Notes under the pieces: model-generated
The model's database searches: none
Seen by the model: the letters and a program-made list of their open reading frames with translations, nothing else
What the model was told of the DNA's origin: nothing
From: Xanthomonas arboricola pv. juglandis
GTDB taxonomy: Bacteria > Pseudomonadota > Gammaproteobacteria > Xanthomonadales > Xanthomonadaceae
Assembly (NCBI RefSeq): GCF_001013475.1
Contig: NZ_JZEF01000005.1
Location: forward strand, 197,440 to 261,439
Direction: 5' to 3'
Length of the DNA stretch: 64,000 bases
Translations under genes and position numbers: made by a program
In this document: in pieces, positions 8,959-16,819 of the stretch
Position numbering within the stretch: position 1 is the stretch's first letter
Layout of the letters: each line of letters begins with the position of its first letter

Positions 8959-9477
8959 TCAGCCGCCCAGCTTGCCCTTCAACGCCGTGATGACCGCCAC
9001 CGGCGCTGCCGCAGTGGCCGGCATGCCGCGCGGATCCACCGCCGACACATAGCTGCCAGCTTCGACCTTCACCACGCGTACCAGGAAGCTGGAGCCTTCG
9101 TAGCTGACGTCGTAGGAACCGAGCATCTGCGCCTTGCTGGCGATGGTCAGGCCGGGAATGTCGGCCAGCGCCGCGCCGACCTTGGCGAACACCTCGTCGC
9201 GCTCGCCCGGCGTGGTGAAACCGCTGTTGGCGCTGGCGGACGGCGGCGCCGAAGTGTTCTGCTGCGCGCTTGATGCCAGCGTCGGCACCTTCATCGCACC
9301 GGAGGTGTCGGGCAGGTTCAGATCCGGCGGCACTTCCAGCGGACGGGCTTCCGGGGCCAGCGCGTAGTCACCGCGTGCGCCCTTGTGGAACCAGCTGCAA
9401 CCGCTCGTGGCGGCGACGGTGGCGGTCGCCAGCAACGCGAGCGAGAGCACGCGGACGGGGGAAACGGAATGACGCAT
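8959..9477 (-). CDS. BamC/NlpB-like outer-membrane lipoprotein, short form
   Basis: This 172-aa protein has a lipoprotein signal (MRHSVSPVRVLSLALLATAT...) with acylated Cys in ATSGC-SW. After it comes the stretch ARPLEVPPDLNLPDTSGAMK, which resembles the N-terminal PPDL region of BamC lipoproteins. The remainder is one alpha/beta domain of about 80 residues. The gene lies directly downstream of dapA, as nlpB/bamC does in E. coli. At half the usual BamC length (about 340 aa) it probably has only one of the two helix-grip domains. A role in the Bam outer-membrane assembly complex is inferred from context and the N-terminal motif. The start MRHSVSPV is chosen because the longer frame runs into dapA. 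Confidence 0.75.
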   Translation of the reverse strand: MRHSVSPVRVLSLALLATATVAATSGCSWFHKGARGDYALAPEARPLEVPPDLNLPDTSGAMKVPTLASSAQQNTSAPPSASANSGFTTPGERDEVFAKVGAALADIPGLTIASKAQMLGSYDVSYEGSSFLVRVVKVEAGSYVSAVDPRGMPATAAAPVAVITALKGKLGG

Positions 9478-9493
9478 CGATAGATCTCCTGGG

Positions 9494-10402
9494 TCAGGCC
9501 GCGAGCATTTCGCGGCTGGAAAGCGCTTCCAACGCAACAGCGTCGGCGGCAAGGCGGTCGGCGGCAGGCTGGTGCGCCGCTGAAAGAGGCAGTAACGGCA
9601 AACGCAGGCCGTGCCCGATCCCGGCCCGCTGCAGCAGCGCCTTGACCGGGATGGGATTGGATTCGATCCCGCAGAAACTGTGGTACTCGCTCAAGCGTGC
9701 GTCCCACGTGGTGGCCGCCTCGCGCTGGCCATCGCGGGCCAGATCGCACAGCCGCCGGTACGCCGACGGCAACGCGTTGGACGCCACCGAAATCAGCCCG
9801 TCGGCGCCGGACAGCATCGCCTGCGCGGCGCTGCCATCGTCACCACTGAGTACCACGAAGGACTCGCTGCGCAGCGCCACCAGCGCGGCGACGCGCTCCG
9901 GCTCGCTGCGCGCTTCCTTGATGCCGACGATATTCGGATGGCCGACCAGCGCCGCAACCGTCTCCGGCAACAGGTCGCATCCGGTGCGGCCGGGCACGTT
10001 GTACAGCACCACCGGCAGCCCGCCGTTGTCGGCAACCGCCTGGAAATGCGCCTGCAGGCCGGCCTGGGTCGGACGCACGTACGGCGGCGTCACCACCAGC
10101 GCGTACTGTGCACCCAGCGCCGCGGCGCGGCGCGTCTGCGCGATGGTCTTGGCGGTGCCCGACAGGCCGGTACCGGCCAGCACCGGCACACGTCCGGCCA
10201 CCTGCGCGACGGCGGCACGCAACAAGGTGTCGTACTCCTCGTCGCTCAATGCCGCAGCCTCGCCGGTGGAGCCGGCGACGACGATTCCCTGCACGCCGCC
10301 GTGCAGTTGCTGTTCCAGCAACCGCCGCCAGGCATCCAGGTCGAGTGCGCCGTCCGGACCGAAAGGGGTCGCCAGCGCGGTGATGATGCCGGAAAGGGAC
10401 AA
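9494..10402 (-). CDS. dapA: 4-hydroxy-tetrahydrodipicolinate synthase
   Basis: This 302-aa class I aldolase condenses pyruvate with aspartate semialdehyde in the lysine/diaminopimelate pathway. The Schiff-base Lys162 is in NIVGIKEA, catalytic Tyr134 is in [12 protein letters not shown] with Arg139 nearby, and the GSTGE loop is at 44-48. The gene is 16 bp upstream of the BamC-like lipoprotein gene on the same strand and divergent from gcvR, matching the E. coli order bamC-dapA/gcvR. Confidence 0.97.
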   Translation of the reverse strand: MSLSGIITALATPFGPDGALDLDAWRRLLEQQLHGGVQGIVVAGSTGEAAALSDEEYDTLLRAAVAQVAGRVPVLAGTGLSGTAKTIAQTRRAAALGAQYALVVTPPYVRPTQAGLQAHFQAVADNGGLPVVLYNVPGRTGCDLLPETVAALVGHPNIVGIKEARSEPERVAALVALRSESFVVLSGDDGSAAQAMLSGADGLISVASNALPSAYRRLCDLARDGQREAATTWDARLSEYHSFCGIESNPIPVKALLQRAGIGHGLRLPLLPLSAAHQPAADRLAADAVALEALSSREMLAA

Positions 10403-10545
10403 GATTCTGCTGCTCTTACGTGACAGGAAAGGCCCGCGCGCACGCGGGTTGTGGCCGCCTGCATGTTACTTGCGGCGCGAAACCACGGGCAAGTATGCTG
10501 GTCACCGCCAGGGCGCCTGCCCGGGCGGCCATTCAGCCTGATGCA

Positions 10546-11121
10546 ATGCCGGAAGCCCCTTTGACCGACTCGACTCCCCGGCCTTCGCCGACCGAAAACC
10601 ACCTCCTGATCAACGCCTACACGACGCATCCGGAGTCCCCCCTGTTGCCCGTCACCCGCCGCATCGCCGACAGCGGCTGCAATCTCGTGGACGCCCGCCT
10701 GGCCACGGTGGGGCGCGATGTCTCGGTCACCGCCCTGGCCACCGGCTCCTGGGATTCGGTCGCCAAGCTCGAAGCGATGCTGACCAGGCTCGAGCGCGAG
10801 GAAGGCCTGAAGCTGGTGTGGTACCGCACCGGCCCCAAGCAGACCCAGTCCAACCTGCTGCCCTACATCGTCGAAGTCATCGCCGCCGACAAGCCGGGCA
10901 TCCTGTTCCAGCTGGCCGATTTCTTCGACCGCCAGGGCATCACCATCGAGAACCTGCAGAGCACGCGCTACCGCGCCATGCAGACCGGCGCGGAGATGTT
11001 CTCGGCGCAGGTGACGATCGGCGTGCCGGCCAACATGCACATCGCCGCGTTGCGCGATGATTTCCTGGAATTCTGTGATCATCTCAATCTCGACGCGATC
11101 ATGGACCCGATGAAGTTCTAA
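10546..11121 (+). CDS. gcvR: GcvR-type ACT-domain regulatory protein
   Basis: This 191-aa cytoplasmic protein has two ACT domains (about 20-95 and 105-180; for example VEVIAADKPGILFQLADFF begins the second) and no DNA-binding domain. In E. coli GcvR antagonises the activator GcvA of the glycine cleavage operon. The divergent position next to dapA and the downstream bcp match the E. coli neighbourhood. The ATG at 10546 (MPEAPLTDS) is used; a TTG at 10561 in the same frame (LTDSTPRPSP) is a possible alternative. Confidence 0.85.
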   Translation: MPEAPLTDSTPRPSPTENHLLINAYTTHPESPLLPVTRRIADSGCNLVDARLATVGRDVSVTALATGSWDSVAKLEAMLTRLEREEGLKLVWYRTGPKQTQSNLLPYIVEVIAADKPGILFQLADFFDRQGITIENLQSTRYRAMQTGAEMFSAQVTIGVPANMHIAALRDDFLEFCDHLNLDAIMDPMKF

Positions 11122-11134
11122 GGCAGACGTTCCG

Positions 11135-11485
11135 ATGGCCATTGCCCTTTCCGCACTGAAACAGATGTTCGAGCACATCCGCTCCGAGACCGACTGGAAT
11201 CTCGACGGGCCGTTGCGCTGGGAATATTTCTTCGCCGACCCGGCGCAGCAACCGCTGCAACACCTCGCCGAGCAACTGACCCAGGACGGCTATCGGGTCA
11301 TCGACATCTTCCTCGGCGAACGCGACGAAGACGATGGCGACGACGAAGAGTCGTACTTCCTGCACGTGGACAAGCTGGAACAGCACACCATCGAGTCGCT
11401 GAATCAGCGCAATGCGCAGTTCGATGCGCTTGCCAAACGTTTCCATGTGGCTGCTTATGATGGGATGGACGTCGGCCCGGCTTGA
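11135..11485 (+). CDS. rraB: RraB-family regulator of ribonuclease E
   Basis: This 116-aa acidic protein matches the RraB (PF06877-type) fold. It has an N-terminal helix, the aromatic WEYFF strand, and an acidic loop (ERDEDDGDDEES, about 62-73) before the YFLHVDK strand. RraB in E. coli binds RNase E and inhibits a subset of cleavages. Here the gene sits 13 bp after gcvR and just before bcp, between two genes that are adjacent in E. coli. The assignment is by sequence resemblance and I consider it likely. Confidence 0.75.
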   Translation: MAIALSALKQMFEHIRSETDWNLDGPLRWEYFFADPAQQPLQHLAEQLTQDGYRVIDIFLGERDEDDGDDEESYFLHVDKLEQHTIESLNQRNAQFDALAKRFHVAAYDGMDVGPA

Positions 11486-11522
11486 CCGCGCCGTACGCCC
11501 CTCCACTTAGGGCTGAGCAACG

Positions 11523-12005
11523 ATGACCGACGCTGTATTCGAACTACCTGCTGCAAGCTTCGACCTGCCACTGTCGCTGTCCGGCGGCACCAGTACCACG
11601 CTGCGCGGCTACGCCGGCAAGTGGGTGGTGCTGTACTTCTACCCGAAGGACAGCACGCCCGGCTGCACCACCGAAGGCCTGGATTTCAACGCGCTGCTGC
11701 CGCAGTTCACCCAGGCCGGCGCGGTCGTGCTGGGCGTCTCGCGCGACTCGGTGAAGTCGCACGACAATTTCTGCGCCAAGCAGGGATTTACCTTCCCACT
11801 GGTCAGCGATGGCGACGAGGCCCTGTGCCGCGCCTTCGATGTGATCAAGGAAAAGAACATGTACGGCAAGCAGGTGCTCGGCATCGAGCGCAGCACCTTC
11901 CTGCTGTCGCCCGAAGGGGTGGTGGTGCAGGCCTGGCGCAAGGTCAAGGTCGCCGGCCACGCCGACGCCGTGCTGGCCGCGTTGAAGGCGCGCGCCAGAC
12001 AGTGA
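11523..12005 (+). CDS. bcp: Thioredoxin-dependent peroxiredoxin Bcp (PrxQ)
   Basis: This 160-aa cytoplasmic peroxidase reduces hydrogen peroxide and alkyl hydroperoxides. The peroxidatic Cys48 is in the motif PKDSTPGCTTEG and the resolving Cys84 is in HDNFCAKQGF. The Cys48/Cys84 pair is the arrangement described for Xanthomonas campestris BCP (atypical 2-Cys), not the E. coli Cys45/Cys50 spacing. It follows rraB by 37 bp and probably shares the gcvR transcript. Confidence 0.95.
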   Translation: MTDAVFELPAASFDLPLSLSGGTSTTLRGYAGKWVVLYFYPKDSTPGCTTEGLDFNALLPQFTQAGAVVLGVSRDSVKSHDNFCAKQGFTFPLVSDGDEALCRAFDVIKEKNMYGKQVLGIERSTFLLSPEGVVVQAWRKVKVAGHADAVLAALKARARQ

Positions 12006-12087
12006 CGCCCCCTGGTTTCCCGTGTCCTCCATCACCCTGCCCTGCAGGCGTGATGGCTCGCCCCTGCTCCATCACTTGGAAGACCCA

Positions 12088-13485
12088 ATGACCCGAGGCA
12101 AGCGCATCTACGTGCTGGACACCAACGTGCTGATGCACGATCCCACCGCGCTGTTCAAATTCGAGGAACACGATGTGTTCCTGCCGATGCAGGTGATCGA
12201 GGAACTCGACAACGCCAAGAAGGGCACGTCCGAAGTCAGCCGCAATGCGCGCCAGGTCAGCCGCTTCCTGGACGAACTGCTGGAGAACACCAACGCCGAG
12301 CAGATCCAGGCCGGCATCCTGCTCAGCCATCCGCAGGGTATCCAGCTCAAGGGCCAGGCCGCGATCGGCCGGCTGTATTTCCAGATCCATCCGATCGATC
12401 CGGGCCGCACCTTCGGCGCGATGATCCCGGACAACAAGATCCTGGCCTCGGTGCTGGCGCTGTGCGAGGAGCATCCGGATGTACCGGTCATCCTGGTGTC
12501 CAAGGACATCAATCTGCGCATCAAGGCCTACATCAGCGGCCTGAATGCGGAGGACTACCAGAACGATCGCGCGCTGGACGACTTCAGCCTGCTGTTCACC
12601 GGCGCCATCGAGCTGCCGGACAACTTCTGGGAAAAGCACAACCAGGACCTGCGCAGCTGGAACGAGCGTGGCCGCACCCATTACGAGATCGTGCTGGCCG
12701 AGGACGAAGACTGGTATCCGAACCAGTACCTGTACCTGCCGGGCGAGGACGAAGTGGAGCTGCGCGTGGCCAAGGTCGGCGGCGGCAAGGCCACGCTGTG
12801 CCTGGTCGACGATTTCCGCAGCGGCCAACATGCGGTCTGGGGCATCGTGGCGCGCAACCGCGAGCAGAACTTTGCGCTCAATGCCTTGATGGACCCGGAA
12901 ATCGACTTCGTCACCCTGCTCGGCACCGCCGGTACCGGCAAGACCCTGCTCGCCCTGGCCGCCGGCCTGGCGCAGACGATGGATCAGCAGCGCTACCGCG
13001 AAATCATCATGACCCGCGCCACCGTCAGCGTCGGCGAAGACATCGGCTTCCTGCCCGGCACCGAGGAAGAAAAGATGACGCCGTGGATGGGCGCGCTGAC
13101 CGACAACCTGGAAGTGCTCACCCACAACCAGGACGGCGGCGCCTGGGGGCGTGCGGCCACCAACGACCTGCTCGCCAGCCGCATCAAGATCCGCTCGATG
13201 AACTTCATGCGCGGGCGCACCTTCCTGTCGCGCTACCTGATCCTGGACGAGGCGCAGAACCTCACCCCCAAGCAGATGAAGACGCTGATCACCCGTGCCG
13301 GCCCCGGCACCAAGATCGTGTGCCTGGGCAACGTCGAACAGATCGACACGCCCTACCTCACCGAAACCACCTCCGGCCTGACCTATGCGGTGGATCGCTT
13401 CAAGGCCTGGCCGCACAGCGCGCATATCACGCTGCGGCGCGGCGAGCGTTCGCGCCTGGCCGACTTCGCCTCGGAGGTGCTGTGA
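12088..13485 (+). CDS. PIN-domain and PhoH-ATPase fusion protein
   Basis: This 465-aa protein has an N-terminal PIN RNase-like domain (about 1-150; acidic residues in IYVLDTNVLMHD, VIEELD and the later VSKD and Asp-rich stretch). Its C-terminal PhoH P-loop ATPase has Walker A GTAGTGKT at about 279-286 and Walker B LILDEAQN at about 385. Proteins of this build (PhoH2/YlaK type) act on RNA in the family members studied; the substrate here is unknown. A GTG at 12022 extends the frame by 22 residues, but ATG 12088 (MTRGKRIYV) fits the family start. Its stop overlaps the next start (TGATG). Confidence 0.93.
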   Translation: MTRGKRIYVLDTNVLMHDPTALFKFEEHDVFLPMQVIEELDNAKKGTSEVSRNARQVSRFLDELLENTNAEQIQAGILLSHPQGIQLKGQAAIGRLYFQIHPIDPGRTFGAMIPDNKILASVLALCEEHPDVPVILVSKDINLRIKAYISGLNAEDYQNDRALDDFSLLFTGAIELPDNFWEKHNQDLRSWNERGRTHYEIVLAEDEDWYPNQYLYLPGEDEVELRVAKVGGGKATLCLVDDFRSGQHAVWGIVARNREQNFALNALMDPEIDFVTLLGTAGTGKTLLALAAGLAQTMDQQRYREIIMTRATVSVGEDIGFLPGTEEEKMTPWMGALTDNLEVLTHNQDGGAWGRAATNDLLASRIKIRSMNFMRGRTFLSRYLILDEAQNLTPKQMKTLITRAGPGTKIVCLGNVEQIDTPYLTETTSGLTYAVDRFKAWPHSAHITLRRGERSRLADFASEVL

Positions 13486-13967
13486 TGCACAGGCTGCGCG
13501 GCGCGGCGGCGCTCGCCGTGATGGCACTGGCCGGCTGCGCGACCGCGCCGCCGCCAGCGAGCGTGCCGACCAACCTCAAGAACGGGCAGTCCTGGGTCAT
13601 CACCCGCCAGGGCATCGCCGAGCAGGTGCTGGACACCTGCTCGCGCGACAGCCCGGCGCGGCATCCGGGCCAGGTCACCGGCTACTGGACACCGAGCCAG
13701 CAGCAGATCGAGCAGCTCGAATCCAGGCAGGACGCATTGACGCCGACCATCCCCGAGCCGCGCGATTTCGATCGCCAGTACGTGGGCGTGGTGGTCCAGG
13801 GCCAGCAGCTGATCTACATCAACGCCTTCAAACTCCCGAACGATCCGCCGGTGAAACCGGCCAAGGAAGCGATCCGGGTGTGCGATGGCGGTAGCGCCTT
13901 CTGGGGTGCGCTGTACGATCCGCAAACCGGCGCGTTTTCGCAGATCGCCGTCAACGGCACGCCCTGA
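13485..13967 (+). CDS. Putative lipoprotein of unknown function
   Basis: This 160-aa protein has a short signal peptide and a lipobox (ALAGC-AT, Cys18), so it should be an envelope lipoprotein. The mature part has three Cys in all, counting the lipid-bearing one (TCSRD near 53, RVCDGG near 132), which could form a disulfide. No domain is recognised. The start codon overlaps the phoH stop by one base (TGATG), which implies translational coupling with the PIN-PhoH gene. The context gives no function. Confidence 0.8.
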   Translation: MHRLRGAAALAVMALAGCATAPPPASVPTNLKNGQSWVITRQGIAEQVLDTCSRDSPARHPGQVTGYWTPSQQQIEQLESRQDALTPTIPEPRDFDRQYVGVVVQGQQLIYINAFKLPNDPPVKPAKEAIRVCDGGSAFWGALYDPQTGAFSQIAVNGTP

Positions 13968-13973
13968 CCGGCA

Positions 13974-14645
13974 ATGGGAATCCTGCTGCCGCGCTGGGTC
14001 TGGATCGGCGCGGTGGCGTTGTCGGGCGTGGCCGGCATGGTCAACGTGGTCGGCTACCTGGGCTCCGAGCATCAGGTGGTCAGCCACCTCACCGGCACCA
14101 CCAGCCTGCTCGGCGTGGCCCTGGTGCAGAACAGCGCACCGGAGATCGGCTTTCTCTGGGGCATCCTGATCGCGTTCTGCGCAGGCGCCATGCTCAGCGG
14201 CCTGATCATCCAGGACGATGTCTTGCGGTTGGGACAGCGCTACGGCGCGGCGCTGCTGCTCGAAGCGCTGCTGTTGCTGGCCGCGATCCCGCTGTTCAAG
14301 CTGCACCATGTCGGCGGCGCGCTGGTCGCCGCAGGCGCCTGCGGGCTGCAGAACGCCATGGCCACCACCCTCAGTGGCGCCGCGGTCCGCACCACGCACC
14401 TGAGCGGCATGTTCACCGACCTGGGCATCGGCCTGGGGCACCTGCTGCGCGGGCGCCCGCTGCAGGTGCGCCGGCTCACGCTGAGCGGGCTGATCATCGG
14501 CGGCTTTCTCGGCGGGAGCATGCTCGGCACCTGGCTGTTCCAGCGCTGGCACTACGACGCGCTCTACCTGCCGGCCGGCCTGACCGGAGTGACCGGTGCC
14601 GGCTACGTTGCCTCCCTGCAATGGCGTCGCTGGCGCACGCGCTGA
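13974..14645 (+). CDS. YoaK-type (DUF1275) membrane protein
   Basis: This 223-aa integral inner-membrane protein has about six hydrophobic segments. The first is WIGAVALSGVAGMVNVVGYL, and a Gly-rich LSGLIIGGFLGGSMLGTWLF lies near 160-180. The conserved VVSHLTGTTS region (about 36-45) and GLQNAMATTLSG (about 125-136) are the hallmarks of the YoaK/DUF1275 family. The function of the family is unknown. It is 6 bp from the preceding lipoprotein gene and 37 bp from thiD, so it may be cotranscribed with both. Confidence 0.85.
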   Translation: MGILLPRWVWIGAVALSGVAGMVNVVGYLGSEHQVVSHLTGTTSLLGVALVQNSAPEIGFLWGILIAFCAGAMLSGLIIQDDVLRLGQRYGAALLLEALLLLAAIPLFKLHHVGGALVAAGACGLQNAMATTLSGAAVRTTHLSGMFTDLGIGLGHLLRGRPLQVRRLTLSGLIIGGFLGGSMLGTWLFQRWHYDALYLPAGLTGVTGAGYVASLQWRRWRTR

Positions 14646-14682
14646 TCCGCACATCCGTCAGGCAGCAGTGCAGAATCCCCCC

Positions 14683-15492
14683 ATGACCACGTCCAGCACG
14701 CTGTCCGCCCTGACCATCGCCGGCTCCGATTCCGGCGGTGGTGCCGGCATCCAGGCCGACCTCAAGACCTTCGCCGCGCACCGCGTGCACGGCTTGTCGG
14801 CGATCGCCGCATTGACCGCGCAGAACACCCGCGCCGTCACTGCCGTGCATATCCCCCCGGTCGCGTTTCTGCGGGCGCAGATCGATGCCTGCTTTGCGGA
14901 CTTCGAGATTCAGGCGGTCAAGCTCGGCATGCTCGCCAATGCCGAGGTCATCCATTGCGTGGCCGATCTGCTCGAAACCCACCGCCCACCGTTCGTGGTG
15001 CTCGACCCGGTGATGGTGTCCACCAGTGGCGCCCGCCTGCTCGAAGACGCCGCGCTGGAGGCCGTGCGCACGCGTCTACTGCCGCTGGCCACGCTGATCA
15101 CACCCAATACGCCCGAAGCCGAACTGCTGACCGGCCGCCGCATCGACGATGCCGATGCCGCCGAGCACGCCACCGCCGCCCTGCTCGAACTCGGCGCCAA
15201 TGCGGTGCTGCTCAAGGGCGGTCACCTGCACGAAGGCGCGCGGGTGATCGACCGCTTCGATGACGGCGTCACCCAGGACGTGTTCATGCATCCGCGCCTG
15301 CAGGTCGATGCGCATGGCACCGGCTGCAGCCTGTCGGCGGCCATTGCCGCGCAGCTGTGCCAGGGCCTGTCCCTGCTCAACGCCTGCGAAGCGGCCATCG
15401 ACTACGTTGCGCGCGCCATCCGCCTCGGCCACAGCCCAGGGCACGGCGAGGTGCTGGTGCTGGACCATTTCGGTGCCGCGCCCAGCCCATGA
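14683..15492 (+). CDS. thiD: Hydroxymethylpyrimidine/phosphomethylpyrimidine kinase
   Basis: This 269-aa ribokinase-fold enzyme carries out the two phosphorylations that convert HMP to HMP-PP for thiamine synthesis. The N-terminal [19 protein letters not shown] (about 10-28) and the C-terminal anion hole [13 protein letters not shown] (about 207-219) are diagnostic. I start at ATG 14683 ([10 protein letters not shown]); a longer frame lacks family similarity. No TPP riboswitch is seen upstream and no other thiamine genes are nearby. Its stop overlaps the start of the following hydrolase gene (ATGA). Confidence 0.95.
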   Translation: MTTSSTLSALTIAGSDSGGGAGIQADLKTFAAHRVHGLSAIAALTAQNTRAVTAVHIPPVAFLRAQIDACFADFEIQAVKLGMLANAEVIHCVADLLETHRPPFVVLDPVMVSTSGARLLEDAALEAVRTRLLPLATLITPNTPEAELLTGRRIDDADAAEHATAALLELGANAVLLKGGHLHEGARVIDRFDDGVTQDVFMHPRLQVDAHGTGCSLSAAIAAQLCQGLSLLNACEAAIDYVARAIRLGHSPGHGEVLVLDHFGAAPSP

Positions 15493-16370
15493 GCGTGCAG
15501 GCCAGCACGCTTGCAGCTACCGCAGCGGATGGACATGCCTGGCAGGTGCTGCGCCACGCACCGGCGCGGCCGATCGCCAGCCTGCTGTGGCTGCCGGCAC
15601 TGGGCGTTGCCGCCCGGCACTACCAGCCGTTCGCGCACGCCCTGGCCGGCGCCGGCATTGCGGTGTACCTGCACGAGTGGCGCGGCAACGGCAGCAGCAC
15701 CCTGCGCCCCTCGCGCGAGCACGACTGGGGCTATCGCACGCTGCTTGCCGACGATATCCCTGCCAGCCGCGCGCTGCTCGACCTGCATGACCCGCAACTG
15801 CCGTGCGTGCTGGGCGGCCACAGTCTCGGCGGCCAACTGGCTTGCTGCCATGCGGCGTTGCAGCCGGCCCGGATTGCGCAGCTGTGGCTGGTCGCCAGCG
15901 GCTCGCCGTACTGACGCAATTTCCCGGTGCCGATGCGCTACGGCCTGCCGCTGATCTTCCGGCTGCTGCCATGGCTGGCACGCACGCAAGGCTTGCTGCA
16001 CGGGCGAACGCTCGGTTTCGGCGGCACCGAGGCGCGCAGCCTGATCGCCGATTGGGCGCAGGTCGGTCGCAGCAATCGCTATCGCGCGGCAGGCACATGG
16101 TGGGATCTTGAGCAGGCGCTGGGCCAACTCGATCTGCCGATCAGCGCAGTGACCCTCGCACGCGACCGCTTCGGCCCGCCCGGCGCCTTGCAGGCCTTGC
16201 TGCAGAAAATGCCGCAGGCACGTGCCGAACGTGTTGCCTTGGACGATGCGCAACTGGGCGCGCGCAGCGATCACTTCGCATGGATGAAGACGCCTGCCGC
16301 CGTGGCCGCTACACTGCGCAGGCGTCTTGGCGATGAGGGTAGCGACAATCGAATGTCACAAAGGGATTGA
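15489..16370 (+). pseudogene. Alpha/beta hydrolase gene interrupted by an in-frame TGA
   Basis: An intact frame of 294 codons runs from ATG 15489 to TGA 16368-16370 except for one TGA at 15912-15914 (codon 142). The upstream part has the nucleophile elbow GGHSLGGQLA of an alpha/beta hydrolase. The downstream part continues in the same frame with the rest of the domain and ends near His in ARSDHFAWM. The stop sits in the context SGSPY-stop-RNFPVPMRY; a single change from TGG (Trp) would explain it. The first 141 codons lack the catalytic His, so the product is probably inactive. A sequencing error or readthrough cannot be excluded. It is translationally coupled to thiD by ATGA. Confidence 0.85.
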
Positions 16371-16395
16371 CGAGGACTCCGGGCATCCGCATAAT
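16367..16395 (+). promoter_or_regulatory. Promoter of the tRNA-Arg gene
   Basis: TTGACG (16367-16372) and CATAAT (16390-16395) are 17 bp apart, each with 5 of 6 consensus bases, and end 15 bp before the tRNA. The -35 element overlaps the stop codon of the hydrolase pseudogene, and a GC-rich discriminator follows the -10, as in stable-RNA promoters. Confidence 0.75.
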
Positions 16396-16410
16396 TCCGC
16401 TCCTGACGAC

Positions 16411-16487
16411 GCGCCCGTAGCTCAGTTGGATAGAGTACCTGGCTACGAACCAGGCGGTCGGGAGTTCGAATCTCTCCGGGCGCACCA
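16411..16487 (+). tRNA. tRNA-Arg(ACG), copy 1
   Basis: This 77-nt tRNA has the 7-bp acceptor stem GCGCCCG/CGGGCGC and an encoded CCA. Its D loop is AGTTGGATA, the anticodon loop is CTACGAA with anticodon ACG, and the T loop is TTCGAAT. The ACG wobble base would be deaminated to inosine by TadA. An intrinsic terminator follows at 16504. It is identical to the second copy at 16597. Confidence 0.98.
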
Positions 16488-16503
16488 TCTTCAGAACAAT
16501 AAG

Positions 16504-16529
16504 AGACAGCCTTCAACCGCTGTCTTTTT
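16504..16529 (+). terminator. Intrinsic terminator after tRNA-Arg copy 1
   Basis: The arms AGACAGC (16504-16510) and GCTGTCT (16519-16525) with an 8-nt loop are followed by a run of T residues to 16529. Confidence 0.85.
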
Positions 16530-16596
16530 AGTTACAAGGGTCCGATCGCATTGCGAAGGATCTGCAAGTTAGAAATGCAAGTCAAAACAAGATAAT

Positions 16597-16673
16597 GCGC
16601 CCGTAGCTCAGTTGGATAGAGTACCTGGCTACGAACCAGGCGGTCGGGAGTTCGAATCTCTCCGGGCGCACCA
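16597..16673 (+). tRNA. tRNA-Arg(ACG), copy 2
   Basis: This 77-nt tRNA is identical to the copy at 16411, including the encoded CCA and anticodon ACG. It lies 109 bp downstream, behind the terminator of copy 1. No clear promoter of its own is visible in the 70 bp in front, so it depends either on readthrough or on a weak promoter. Its own terminator follows at 16688. Confidence 0.98.
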
Positions 16674-16687
16674 ATCTTGAAGAAAAC

Positions 16688-16711
16688 GACCAGCTTGCTG
16701 GTCTTTTTTTT
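16688..16711 (+). terminator. Intrinsic terminator after tRNA-Arg copy 2
   Basis: The arms GACCAG (16688-16693) and CTGGTC (16698-16703) with a 4-nt loop are followed by eight T residues, a canonical terminator. Confidence 0.9.
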
Positions 16712-16819
16712 GCCTGTCGTTCGAGTGCACGGCGTGGCAGCGCTGTTACCACGCAGCGAACGCAAAGCAGCAGGCGCCAAAGACCAGCACGCGCGCCGCA
16801 GGACATCGCGTCACTGCGG

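Noticed and set aside
14646..14682. TPP riboswitch in front of thiD
   Set aside because: Only 37 bp separate thiD from the previous gene, and no CTGAGA-type thi-box is present.
16411..16673. Possible integration site or genomic island at the tRNA-Arg pair
   Set aside because: There is no integrase gene, no partial tRNA 3' end elsewhere in the window and no compositional shift next to the pair.
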